Source: Chloroflexota bacterium
GTDB taxonomy: Bacteria; Chloroflexota; Limnocylindria; Limnocylindrales; CSP1-4
Length of the DNA stretch: 12,158 nt
Direction: 5' to 3'
Assembly: GCA_021802185.1 (NCBI GenBank)
Contig: JAKAAV010000021.1
Location: forward strand, 1-12,158
The translations under genes were made by a program, and so were the position numbers. Shown here piece by piece: positions 1 to 7,224 of this stretch. The notes under the pieces were generated by a model. The model had not been told where the DNA came from. It did not search any database and saw nothing but the letters and a program-made list of their open reading frames with translations. Each line of letters opens with the position of its first letter. Positions within the stretch are counted from its first letter, which is position 1.

Positions 1-1
1 C

Positions 2-199
2 GCGGCCGTCGCGCTCGTCGGGCTGGGAATTCGGAAGCTGAGCATGGCGAGCGGGAGCCTTCCGGCGGTCCGCCGGGCCGTGCGCGCGGTGGAGGAACGG
101 CGCGCGCGGGAGGAGGCGCTCGCGGCCATCGACGACGGATCGGCGGTGCAGGTGCGGGCGCGGCTGTCGCCGCTCCTGGCCGGGGTGGGGGCCGCGTAG
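2..199 (+). CDS. ptsI: PEP-protein phosphotransferase (PTS enzyme I) C-terminus, 5' partial
   Basis: Only the last 65 codons, ending in TAG at 197-199, lie in the window. The visible residues include GLGIRKLSMASGSLPAVRRAVR, which matches the end of the enzyme I TIM barrel, where a G-(L/M)-G-x-x-x-(F/L)-S-M-x-x-x-x-(I/L)-P-x-V element precedes a basic helix. A short helical tail follows, as in the family. Enzyme I takes phosphate from phosphoenolpyruvate and passes it to HPr in the cytoplasm. The catalytic His and PEP-binding residues lie upstream of the window, so completeness and activity cannot be judged. Another member of the PEP-utilising family is possible. The gene appears unrelated to apt: 98 bases and a strong hairpin separate them. 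Confidence 0.72.
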   Translation, partial: AAVALVGLGIRKLSMASGSLPAVRRAVRAVEERRAREEALAAIDDGSAVQVRARLSPLLAGVGAA

Positions 200-223
200 G
201 CCTCGCCGTTGCCGAGCTGTCCT

Positions 224-256
224 CGCGCGCGCCGTGCGCGGGGACCGGCGCGCGCG
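224..256 (+). terminator. GC-rich hairpin after the enzyme I-like gene
   Basis: A perfect 11-bp inverted repeat, CGCGCGCGCCG at 224-234 and CGGCGCGCGCG at 246-256, encloses an 11-base loop. It lies 25 bases after the TAG at 197-199 and ahead of the apt promoter-like hexamer. No T-tract follows, so it is not a textbook intrinsic terminator. In a high-GC genome it may still end or stabilise the upstream transcript. The alternating CG composition makes chance pairing easier, so confidence is moderate. Confidence 0.4.
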
Positions 257-282
257 GCTCCGGGCGGGTGCGCGGCGTGCGG

Positions 283-288
283 TAGACT
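283..288 (+). promoter_or_regulatory. Putative -10 element (TAGACT) for apt
   Basis: TAGACT at 283-288 fits the TANNNT form of a sigma-70 type -10 hexamer and is the only AT-leaning patch in this GC-rich gap. No convincing -35 hexamer sits about 17 bases upstream. Transcription would be expected to start around 295-298, at or next to the ATG at 298, so the apt mRNA could be leaderless or nearly so. A related hexamer, TAGTCT, precedes the SWIM gene at 9971. The match is short and unsupported by expression data. Confidence 0.42.
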
Positions 289-297
289 TGCCCGGCT

Positions 298-852
298 ATG
301 ACGAGTGGAGAGGTAAGGGAGCAGGGATCCGTGTCGGCCGACGACCTGCGCGCCAAGATCCGTGAAGTCCCGGACTTCCCGAAACCCGGCATCCTGTTCT
401 ACGACATCACGACGCTGCTGAAGGACCGGGAAGCGTTTCGGGGCGCCATCGACCTGCTCGTCGCGCCGTACCGGGACCAGAGGATCGACATCGTGGTCGG
501 CATGGAGTCCCGCGGCTTCATCTTCAGCGCCCCGATGGCGTACACGCTGGGGGTCGGGTTCGTGCCGGTGCGCAAGCTCGGCAAGCTGCCGGCCGAGACC
601 ATGAGCGTCGAGTACGCGCTCGAGTACGGGACGAACACGCTCGAGATCCACCGCGACGCGATCACGCCCGGGCAGCGTGTCCTGATCGTGGACGACCTGC
701 TCGCGACCGGAGGCACGGTCAGCGGCACGATCGACCTCGTGCGCCGGCTCGGCGGCGACGTCGTCTCGCTCGCGTTCCTCGTGGAGCTGCGGTTCCTGAA
801 GGGCCGCGAACGGCTCCGCGGATACGACGTCCACAGCATCATCCAGTACTGA
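298..852 (+). CDS. apt: Adenine phosphoribosyltransferase
   Basis: This cytoplasmic salvage enzyme converts adenine and PRPP to AMP and pyrophosphate. The protein is 184 residues from ATG 298. It shows the N-terminal PDFPKPGILFYDITTLL block (about residues 25-41), the ESRGFIF loop (70-76) and the type I phosphoribosyltransferase PRPP-binding signature VLIVDDLLATGGT (128-140), with the acidic DD pair intact. The start is ambiguous. A GTG at 331 is preceded by AAGGGAGCAGGG and would give 173 residues, close to many family members. The ATG at 298 has no Shine-Dalgarno but sits where a leaderless transcript from the TAGACT hexamer would begin. The next gene follows after 16 bases. Its neighbours in SAM metabolism suggest recovery of adenine from methylthioadenosine or adenosine breakdown, which is inference. 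Family assignment is secure. Confidence 0.95.
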   Translation: MTSGEVREQGSVSADDLRAKIREVPDFPKPGILFYDITTLLKDREAFRGAIDLLVAPYRDQRIDIVVGMESRGFIFSAPMAYTLGVGFVPVRKLGKLPAETMSVEYALEYGTNTLEIHRDAITPGQRVLIVDDLLATGGTVSGTIDLVRRLGGDVVSLAFLVELRFLKGRERLRGYDVHSIIQY

Positions 853-868
853 GGACGAGGTCCCCGGG

Positions 869-2404
869 GTGAGCGATCGGGACCGGGGCCAGGCCCCGGA
901 CGAGCGCGGCCCCGAGGCACGGCCGGAGGCCGCTTCGGGCCCCCCCGCGCCCGTCGAGGTCGGCCGGCGCAGCTTCTTCCGCGCGTTCGGGCGCGACGCG
1001 GTCCAGGCCGCGGCCCAGATCGTCGGCGCGGCGACGGCCCTGCAGCGCGGCCCACTGGCCGCCGCGACGGGCCAGCTGCTCGGCACGAACCAGGGGACGG
1101 CCGACGCGCTCTCGCAGCTGCTCGGTCTCGACGAGCCGGCACCGTCATCCGGACCGGTCCAGCTCGGTCCCCCGTTCCGGTATCGCGACGGCGAGCTCAC
1201 GCTGGTCGACCAGCGCCGGCTGCCCCAGGAATCCGTCGAGGTGACCTGCAACACCGGGGCGGAGGTCGCGGCGTGCGTGCGCGACCGCGTCGTCGCCGGC
1301 GGACCCGTCCTCGGGCAGGTGGCGGCGTACGGTGTCCTGCTCGCGGCCGAGCGGATCCGGACGAACTCGCCGTTCATCCGGATCGCGACGCTCCACGGCA
1401 CGATCAACGCGCTCCGATCCGCCCGATCCTCGTCGCGAATCATGCAGGCGGCCCTCGACCGGATGGTGGCCGCGTGGCAGCGCGTCGGCGAGGACGCGCC
1501 GGGCGACGCGATCGCCGACGCGCTCCGGGCCGAGGCGACGTCGATCGCCGAGGAGGCCCTGCTCGACCACGCCGCGCTCGGACGCGCCGGAGCCGAGATC
1601 CTCCCCGCGCCCGTCGATCGCCACCTGCAGCTGCTTCTGCACGGGCCCGTCGGGACGCTCGGCGGTGGCGCGCTCGGCACCGCGCTCGAGGTCGTCCAGC
1701 GCCTCGGCGTCGAGGGGCGTGACGTGCACGCCTGGATCCCGGAGGGCCGACCCGGACTCGAGGGTGTCCGGCTCCTCGCGTTCGAGCTCGCCCGCCTGGA
1801 CGTGCGGCACACCGTCATCGCCGACGCCGCGTCCGCCGCCGTGCTCGCGCGGGGGCGCGTGGACGTGGTGCTCGTGACCGCCGACCGGATCGCCCGGAAC
1901 GGTGACGTCTCCGGGACGATCGGGACGTACCCGCTCGCCGCCGTCGCGGCCCGCCACGACGTGCCGTTCTACGTGTGCGCGCCGCTCGCCGCCGTCGACC
2001 TGGAGGCCGCCGACGGCTGGAGCTTCCTCGAGGAGGAACGGCCGGTCGAGGAGCTCGCCGATCTCCACGGGTGGCGGCCGGCCCCGCCCGAGAGCGCACT
2101 CCACAACCCCGTGCTCGACGTCACGCCGGGATCCCTCGTGCGCGGGTTCATCACGGAGCTCGGGGTGCTTCAACACCCCTTCGAGACGTCGCTGCCCGAT
2201 GCGGTGCATCGGCGCGAGCGTTCCGGTCCGGTCCGGCCTCCCTCGCCCGAGCACCCCGAAGCCAGGTCCGACCTCGAGTCCACGTCGACGGCCGCCCCGA
2301 GTGCGGTCGCCGGCACTGCGCAGTCCGGGGCGCGCGGCCCGGCGGATGCCCTTCCACCCGTCCCCGGGCCGCCGGCCGAGGACGAGGACGGCTGGGGCCG
2401 CTGA
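869..2404 (+). CDS. MtnA/eIF-2B alpha-family protein lacking the catalytic Cys, with long terminal extensions
   Basis: The 511-residue product contains an MtnA-like core at about residues 103-446. It has LVDQRRLPQE (112-121), the AAYGVLLA helix (152-159), EGRPGLEGVRLLAFEL (292-307), TADRIARNGDVSGTIGTY (337-354) and NPVLDVTP (413-420). MtnA isomerises 5-methylthioribose-1-phosphate to methylthioribulose-1-phosphate in methionine salvage. The catalytic Asp is present (D339). The Cys expected in the THCNTG-like motif is Gly here (LHGPVGT, 257-263), so normal isomerase activity is doubtful. A 100-residue N-terminal extension carries a twin-arginine-like GRRSFFRAFGRD (32-43) and an Ala-rich helix. 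The last 65 residues are Pro/Ala/Ser-rich and probably disordered. GTG 869 is preceded by GAGG eight bases upstream, and the stop overlaps the next ATG (TGATG). It may be annotated as a translation initiation factor 2B subunit. A sugar-phosphate isomerase or non-catalytic role is equally open. Confidence 0.85.
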   Translation: MSDRDRGQAPDERGPEARPEAASGPPAPVEVGRRSFFRAFGRDAVQAAAQIVGAATALQRGPLAAATGQLLGTNQGTADALSQLLGLDEPAPSSGPVQLGPPFRYRDGELTLVDQRRLPQESVEVTCNTGAEVAACVRDRVVAGGPVLGQVAAYGVLLAAERIRTNSPFIRIATLHGTINALRSARSSSRIMQAALDRMVAAWQRVGEDAPGDAIADALRAEATSIAEEALLDHAALGRAGAEILPAPVDRHLQLLLHGPVGTLGGGALGTALEVVQRLGVEGRDVHAWIPEGRPGLEGVRLLAFELARLDVRHTVIADAASAAVLARGRVDVVLVTADRIARNGDVSGTIGTYPLAAVAARHDVPFYVCAPLAAVDLEAADGWSFLEEERPVEELADLHGWRPAPPESALHNPVLDVTPGSLVRGFITELGVLQHPFETSLPDAVHRRERSGPVRPPSPEHPEARSDLESTSTAAPSAVAGTAQSGARGPADALPPVPGPPAEDEDGWGR

Positions 2405-3270
2405 TGGTGAGCGTCGCTCGCGCGCGGTCGGGCGAGGCGTCGCTGTCCGTGCGCTTCACGACCGATCGCGCGGTCCTGCGCCGATTTCTCGAGCAGGACC
2501 GGCTGTTCGCGGCGTACGCGCTGTGCGACCTGGACGACCACGAGTTCTCGCGCACACGCTGGGGTGTCGCGTACGAAGGCCTGGCGCCGCGCTCGCTCGT
2601 GCTCGAGTACGCCGGCCTGGCCCCGCAGCCCGTGTTCACGATGGGCGAACCCGGTGGCGCGGAGGCCGTGCTGCGCGACCTCATCCGGCCGCGCGCCGCG
2701 TACATGTCGATGCCGTACGACGTGCTGCCGGCCGTCGAGCGCGTCTACCGGGTCGACGCCGGCCCCGAGATGATCCGCATGGCGGTCGATCGCGAGACGT
2801 TCCGGCCGCACCCCGGCCTCGCGGCGCGCCTCGTGCCCGGCGAGATCGGCGACCTCAACCGCCTCTACGACCTCGGGTTCACGTCCTGGCTCCCGGCATC
2901 GGCGATCGCCGAGGGCGTCTACTACGGCGTCCGCGTGCACGGGACGCTCATCGCCGCGGCCGGCACCCACGTGATCAGCCGCGAGGCGCGGATCGCGGTC
3001 GTGGGCAACGTGCTGACCAACCGCGACTTCCGCGGGCGCGGGTTCGCCAAGGTCACGACGAGCGCGGTGACCCAGGAACTGTTGCGGTCCTGCGATGACG
3101 TCGTGCTCAACGTGCGGGCCGACAACGCCCCAGCGGTCGCCGCGTACCGTACCCTTGGCTACCGGGAGCACTGCCGGTTCGCCGAGCGGCTCGTCCACCG
3201 GCGTGCCTCCACGCTCGATGGCATCATGGCGCCGATACGACGCCTGTTCCCGATCCGGAAGGACAGCTGA
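2404..3270 (+). CDS. GNAT family N-acetyltransferase
   Basis: The product is 288 residues with a GNAT fold in its second half. Acetyl-CoA-binding motif A is visible as [16 protein letters not shown] (about 200-215), with the RGRGFA pyrophosphate loop at 210-215. Motif B is [18 protein letters not shown] (236-253). The first 130 residues ([20 protein letters not shown] and onward) look like a second, degenerate acetyltransferase-like or accessory domain that I cannot name. GNAT enzymes transfer an acyl group from acyl-CoA to an amine, and no substrate can be read from the sequence. The ATG at 2404-2406 shares its A with the TGA of the upstream gene, which implies translational coupling. A GTG at 2407 is a possible alternative start. 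The stop precedes ahcY by 40 bases. Its position between the MtnA-like gene and ahcY hints at a metabolite or protein target linked to SAM turnover, but this is speculative. Confidence 0.85.
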   Translation: MVSVARARSGEASLSVRFTTDRAVLRRFLEQDRLFAAYALCDLDDHEFSRTRWGVAYEGLAPRSLVLEYAGLAPQPVFTMGEPGGAEAVLRDLIRPRAAYMSMPYDVLPAVERVYRVDAGPEMIRMAVDRETFRPHPGLAARLVPGEIGDLNRLYDLGFTSWLPASAIAEGVYYGVRVHGTLIAAAGTHVISREARIAVVGNVLTNRDFRGRGFAKVTTSAVTQELLRSCDDVVLNVRADNAPAVAAYRTLGYREHCRFAERLVHRRASTLDGIMAPIRRLFPIRKDS

Positions 3271-3310
3271 CGCCTTCCGACGCCTGCGGCCCGAAGGGAG
3301 TCCTGACCAC

Positions 3311-4585
3311 ATGCCCGTGACGCAACTGCCCGCGCACGACGTTGCCGACCTTGCGCTTGCAGCCGAGGGCCGGCGGCGCATCGAGTGGGCCGAGCGCGAG
3401 ATGCCGGTCCTGCGGCTCCTCCGCGAGCGCTTCGAGCGCGAGCGGCCGCTCGCCGGCGTGCGCGTCGCAGCCTGCCTGCACGTCACGACCGAGACGGCGA
3501 ACCTGATGCGGACCCTGGCCGCCGGGGGGGCCGAGATCGCGCTCGCGGCGTCGAACCCGCTCTCGACCAAGGACGACGTGGCGGCGGCGCTCGTGGCGGA
3601 GTACGGCGTCGCGACCTACGCCCGCCGCGGGGAGAACCGGGACGGCTACTACGCGCACCTGAACGCGGTCGCCGACACGCACCCGATGATCACGATGGAC
3701 GACGGCTGCGACCTGGTCACGCTGCTGCACACCGAGCGCCCCGGCCAGGTGGCCGAGGTGCAGGCGGGGACCGAGGAGACGACGACCGGCGTCATCCGGC
3801 TGCGCGCGATGGCCGCCGATGGCGCGCTCGGGTACCCGGTGGTCGCCGTCAACGAGGCGCTCACCAAGCACCTCTTCGACAACCGCTACGGCACGGGCCA
3901 GTCGACCGTCGACGGCATTCTCCGCGCCACGAACATCCTGCTGGCCGGGCGCCACGTCGTGGTGGCGGGCTACGGCTGGGTCGGACGCGGGATCGCCTCG
4001 CGGTTCCGGGGCATGGGCGCGCAGGTCGCGGTCTGCGAGGTCGACCCGATCCCGGCCATCGAGGCGCTCATGGACGGCTTCGTCGTCATGCCGATGGACG
4101 AGGCCGCACGGTGGGGCGAGGTCTTCATCACGGCCACCGGCGACCTCAACGTGGTCGCCGAGCGCCATTTCGGCATGATGCGCGACGGCGCCATCCTGGC
4201 GAACGCCGGCCACTTCGACGCGGAGATCGAGCTGCCCGCACTGCGCCGGCTCGCCGGCGGGCGGGTCCGGGAGGTCCGGGCGAACGTCGACGAGTACGAC
4301 CTCGGCGACCGCCGGCTGCGGGTCGTCGCCGAGGGTCGCCTGGTCAATCTCGGAGCGGCCGAGGGTCATCCGGCGGCCGTCATGGACATGAGCTTCGCGA
4401 ACCAGGCGCTGTCCGTCGAGTACCTCGTCGGCAGCCACGCCTCGCTCGAGCGGCAGGTGTACGCGGTCCCGGACAACATCGACCGCGAGGTCGCCCGCCT
4501 GAAGCTGGAGGCGCTCGGGGTCCGGATCGACCGGCTCACGCCGGAGCAACGGGCGTACCTCTCCTCGTGGAAGAGCGGCACGTAG
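3311..4585 (+). CDS. ahcY: Adenosylhomocysteinase (S-adenosylhomocysteine hydrolase), short form
   Basis: This NAD-dependent cytoplasmic enzyme splits S-adenosylhomocysteine into adenosine and homocysteine, relieving product inhibition of methyltransferases. The 424-residue protein keeps most active-site elements in register with the mammalian enzyme: CLHVTTETA (H57), TMDDGCD (D130/D131), GTEETTTG (E155/E156), K186, D190-N191, the Rossmann loop GYGWVGRG (220-227), H301 in NAGHF and H353 in EGHP. The residue matching the mammalian Cys195 is Thr (YGTGQST). The protein ends in YLSSWKSGT rather than the Lys-and-Tyr tail that contacts NAD in eukaryotic enzymes. Both traits fit the archaeal and thermophile-like short class. 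Some archaeal members prefer S-inosylhomocysteine, so substrate preference is not certain. ATG 3311 follows AGGGAG at 3295-3300. The open frame extends further upstream, but only as out-of-frame GNAT sequence. The stop overlaps the metK Shine-Dalgarno. Confidence 0.95.
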   Translation: MPVTQLPAHDVADLALAAEGRRRIEWAEREMPVLRLLRERFERERPLAGVRVAACLHVTTETANLMRTLAAGGAEIALAASNPLSTKDDVAAALVAEYGVATYARRGENRDGYYAHLNAVADTHPMITMDDGCDLVTLLHTERPGQVAEVQAGTEETTTGVIRLRAMAADGALGYPVVAVNEALTKHLFDNRYGTGQSTVDGILRATNILLAGRHVVVAGYGWVGRGIASRFRGMGAQVAVCEVDPIPAIEALMDGFVVMPMDEAARWGEVFITATGDLNVVAERHFGMMRDGAILANAGHFDAEIELPALRRLAGGRVREVRANVDEYDLGDRRLRVVAEGRLVNLGAAEGHPAAVMDMSFANQALSVEYLVGSHASLERQVYAVPDNIDREVARLKLEALGVRIDRLTPEQRAYLSSWKSGT

Positions 4586-4589
4586 GAGG
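4584..4589 (+). promoter_or_regulatory. Shine-Dalgarno of metK overlapping the ahcY stop
   Basis: AGGAGG, a perfect Shine-Dalgarno core, begins inside the TAG stop of ahcY (4583-4585) and lies seven bases before the metK ATG at 4597. It fixes the metK start. It also implies that ribosomes finishing ahcY hand over directly to metK, so the SAH hydrolase and SAM synthetase are probably made together from one mRNA. Confidence 0.8.
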
Positions 4590-4596
4590 CGCCAGA

Positions 4597-5841
4597 ATGA
4601 GCGATCTCAGCATCCTCCACGACGCGGGCTACCTCTTCACGTCCGAGTCGGTCACGGAGGGCCACCCGGACAAGCTCTGCGACGAGGTCAGCGACGCCAT
4701 CCTGGACGCGATCCTTCACGACGACCCGTACGCGCGCGTGGCCTGCGAGACCGCGACGACCAACGGGGTCGTCATGGTGCTCGGCGAGATCACGACGACG
4801 ACGTACGTCGAGTTCCAGCAGATCGTGCGCGAGACGATCCGTCAGATCGGGTACACCGACGCCCGCTACGGGTTCGACTACCGCACCTGCGGGACCCTGG
4901 TCTCGGTCCACGAGCAGTCGCCCGACATCAAGCGCGGCGTCGACGATGCCCTCGAGACCCGCGGGACCGGCGGCGACATTCACGATCAGGGCGCGGGCGA
5001 CCAGGGGATGATGTTCGGCTACGCCTGCCGCGAGACGCCGGAGCTGATGCCGCTGCCGATCGCGCTCGCGCACCGGCTCGCGAAGCGCCTCGCCGAGGTC
5101 CGCAAGGACGGCACGCTGCCGTACCTGCGGCCGGACGGCAAGACGCAGGTGACGGTCGAGTACGACCACGGCGTGCCGAAGGCCGTGCGGACCGTCGTCG
5201 TCGCGGCGCAGCACGACGAGGAGGTCGCGGCCGAGCGGCTGCGCGACGACGTCATGGAGTGCATCGTCTGCGAGACGGTGCCGCAGGAGCTCCGGAGGCG
5301 CGACCCGGTCGTCCACGTCAACCCGACAGGGCGTTTCGTCATCGGTGGCCCGATGGGAGACGCGGGACTGACCGGCCGCAAGATCATCGTCGACACGTAC
5401 GGCGGCATGGCCCGCCACGGCGGCGGCGCGTTCAGCGGCAAGGACCCTTCGAAGGTCGATCGCTCGGGCGCGTACGCGGCACGGTGGGTCGCCAAGAACA
5501 TCGTCGCGGCCGGGATCGCCGATCGCTTCGAGATCGAGCTGAGCTACGCGATCGGTGTGGCCCGGCCCATCTCGCTGTCGGTCGAGACGTTCGGCACGGG
5601 CCGGATTCCCGACGACCGCATCGAGAAGCTGATCGCGGCTCATTTCGACCTGCGGCCGGCGGCGATCATCGAGCGTCTCGGCCTGCGCCGCCCGATCTAC
5701 CGGCAGGTCGCGGCCTACGGGCATTTCGGCCGCCCCGACCTCGACCTGCCGTGGGAGCAGACGGACGTGGCGCCGGCGCTGGCAGCCGACGCCGGGCTGC
5801 CCGAGCCCGGCGCGGCGGTGCCCGAGGTGGCGGAGGCCTGA
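4597..5841 (+). CDS. metK: S-adenosylmethionine synthetase
   Basis: This enzyme makes S-adenosylmethionine from methionine and ATP, releasing phosphate and pyrophosphate, in the cytoplasm. The 414-residue product carries the family motifs: [20 protein letters not shown] (16-35, catalytic His23), the first signature [12 protein letters not shown] (132-143), and the glycine-rich [19 protein letters not shown] (265-283) that binds ATP phosphates and K+/Mg2+. Length is slightly above the usual 380-400 because of an Ala/Pro-rich tail after about residue 392. The ATG at 4597 has AGGAGG seven bases upstream. With ahcY directly ahead it covers the making of SAM and the clearing of its product. No SAM riboswitch is visible, because the ahcY-metK junction is 11 bases and the gap before ahcY is only 40. 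A small hairpin (GCGACG/CGTCGC, 5854-5870) lies in the 69-base gap before manC. Confidence 0.97.
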   Translation: MSDLSILHDAGYLFTSESVTEGHPDKLCDEVSDAILDAILHDDPYARVACETATTNGVVMVLGEITTTTYVEFQQIVRETIRQIGYTDARYGFDYRTCGTLVSVHEQSPDIKRGVDDALETRGTGGDIHDQGAGDQGMMFGYACRETPELMPLPIALAHRLAKRLAEVRKDGTLPYLRPDGKTQVTVEYDHGVPKAVRTVVVAAQHDEEVAAERLRDDVMECIVCETVPQELRRRDPVVHVNPTGRFVIGGPMGDAGLTGRKIIVDTYGGMARHGGGAFSGKDPSKVDRSGAYAARWVAKNIVAAGIADRFEIELSYAIGVARPISLSVETFGTGRIPDDRIEKLIAAHFDLRPAAIIERLGLRRPIYRQVAAYGHFGRPDLDLPWEQTDVAPALAADAGLPEPGAAVPEVAEA

Positions 5842-5910
5842 CCGAGAGCCGGAGCGACGGGAAGCGTCGCGCCGCCAGTCGAACCGTCGGAACGAGCAGG
5901 GGAGGGCCGC

Positions 5911-7224
5911 GTGTACGTCGTGATCCTGGCGGGAGGTGGAGGGACGCGACTGTGGCCGCTCTCGCGGCAGGCGCGCCCCAAGCCGTTCCTGCCGCTGATC
6001 GGGCGCGAGACGCTCTTCCAGCGCACGGTCGCCCGGGTGCAGCCCCTCGTCGGGAACGACGGGATCTACGTCGTCACCGAGCGCCGGCACGAGCTGTATG
6101 CCATCGAGCAGGCGCCGGGTATTCCCGTCGACCACGTCCTCGCGGAGCCCATCGGCCGGAACACGGCGCCGGCCATCGCGCTTGCCGCGCTCGCGATCGA
6201 ACGGCCCGTCGGCGAGACGATGGTCGTGCTGCCGGCGGACGCCTGGGTCGACGACGACGAGGCGTTCCGGTCGGCGCTGCTGGCCGCCGCGGACGGGGAC
6301 GGCCTCGCGAACGGCTCCCTCGGTATCGAGGCCCCGCTCGTCACGCTCGGCGTGCGGCCGGATCGCGTGGAGACGGGCTACGGGCACCTGGTGCCGCGGC
6401 TCGATCGCGAGGACCGGCACGGCGACGTGCTCGCGCGGGTGCTCGACGCGTTCGTCGAGAAGCCCGATGCGGCCCGCGCCGAGGAGCTGACGACGAACGG
6501 TGCGGCGTGGAACGCGGGGATGTTCGCCTGGCGCAGGCGCGCGGTCCTGTCCGCGCTCGAACGCTTCGCCCCGGACGTGTACGACGGCGTGCGGCTCGCG
6601 CTCATGGCGGCCGGCGCACACGAGCAGGGCGGCGTGCTGGACGGTCCCGAGGCGGCGCGGCGGTACGCGGCGGTCCGGTCGGTGTCGATCGACTACGCGG
6701 TGATGGAGCCCGCGGCGGCGGCCGGGCTCGTCGTCATGACGGCGCTGGACGCCGGGTGGAGCGACGTGGGGAGCTGGCGAGCGGTGCTCGACCTGCAGCG
6801 CGCGCTTGGCGCCGAGGCGGGACGGGAACACATCGCGGGCGCGTCGAGCCGGGCGGGCGCGAAGGCGCGGACGAACGTGGCGTCGCGGCCGGCGGCGCCG
6901 CCGGCGACGGTCCACGGAGACTCGAGGCCCGAGGCGTCGCAGGCGGACGGGCCGGAAGCGACAGGCGGTCGCGGGAACGGGAGGCCGAAGCCGGACGACC
7001 GGACGGAGGGTGCCGGCGAGGCGGCCGGCAGGGTCCTCGACGTCGGCTCGCGCGACATCCTCGTGCGCTCGGCCGGAGGCCGCCTGGTCGCGACGGTCGG
7101 CCTCTCGGATACCATCGTCATCGACACGCCGGACGCGCTCCTCGTCTGCGCCGCGGACCGCGCGCAGGACGTCAAGCAGATCGTGGAGCGCCTGAGGGAG
7201 GCGGGGGAGACGGAGCAGCTGTGA
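5911..7224 (+). CDS. manC: Mannose-1-phosphate guanylyltransferase with a disordered insertion
   Basis: This enzyme converts mannose-1-phosphate and GTP to GDP-mannose and pyrophosphate. The 437-residue product has the nucleotidyltransferase signature GGGGTRLWPLSRQARPKPF (8-26), EPIGRNTAPAIA (79-90), VEKP (182-185), WNAGMF (200-205), SIDYAVMEP (259-267) and WSDVGSW (283-289). The usual LP(S/A)DH motif reads LPADAW (107-112), so its His is replaced by Ala. The C-terminal piece, DVGSRDILVRS through VGLSDTIVIDTPDALLV (377-412), matches the end of short ManC proteins. Between the two (about 301-375) lies a low-complexity stretch rich in Ala, Gly, Arg, Glu and Pro that is not normally present. The GTG at 5911 follows GGGGAGGG at 5899-5906. 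The last codon overlaps the next gene start (GTGA), so the two are translationally coupled. A role in surface polysaccharide or glycan synthesis is likely. Confidence 0.92.
   Translation: MYVVILAGGGGTRLWPLSRQARPKPFLPLIGRETLFQRTVARVQPLVGNDGIYVVTERRHELYAIEQAPGIPVDHVLAEPIGRNTAPAIALAALAIERPVGETMVVLPADAWVDDDEAFRSALLAAADGDGLANGSLGIEAPLVTLGVRPDRVETGYGHLVPRLDREDRHGDVLARVLDAFVEKPDAARAEELTTNGAAWNAGMFAWRRRAVLSALERFAPDVYDGVRLALMAAGAHEQGGVLDGPEAARRYAAVRSVSIDYAVMEPAAAAGLVVMTALDAGWSDVGSWRAVLDLQRALGAEAGREHIAGASSRAGAKARTNVASRPAAPPATVHGDSRPEASQADGPEATGGRGNGRPKPDDRTEGAGEAAGRVLDVGSRDILVRSAGGRLVATVGLSDTIVIDTPDALLVCAADRAQDVKQIVERLREAGETEQL

Noticed and set aside
3271..3310. Possible SAM or SAH riboswitch ahead of ahcY or metK.
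   Set aside because: Only 40 bases separate the GNAT stop from ahcY and 11 separate ahcY from metK, too short for the common SAM aptamers. No conserved kink-turn or pseudoknot pattern was seen.
5259..7220. In-frame upstream extension of the phosphohexomutase over metK and manC, suggesting a very long fused protein.
   Set aside because: The upstream part is Arg/Gly-rich shadow sequence of metK and manC. The family N-terminus FGTDGWRA begins shortly after GTG 7221, which has a Shine-Dalgarno.
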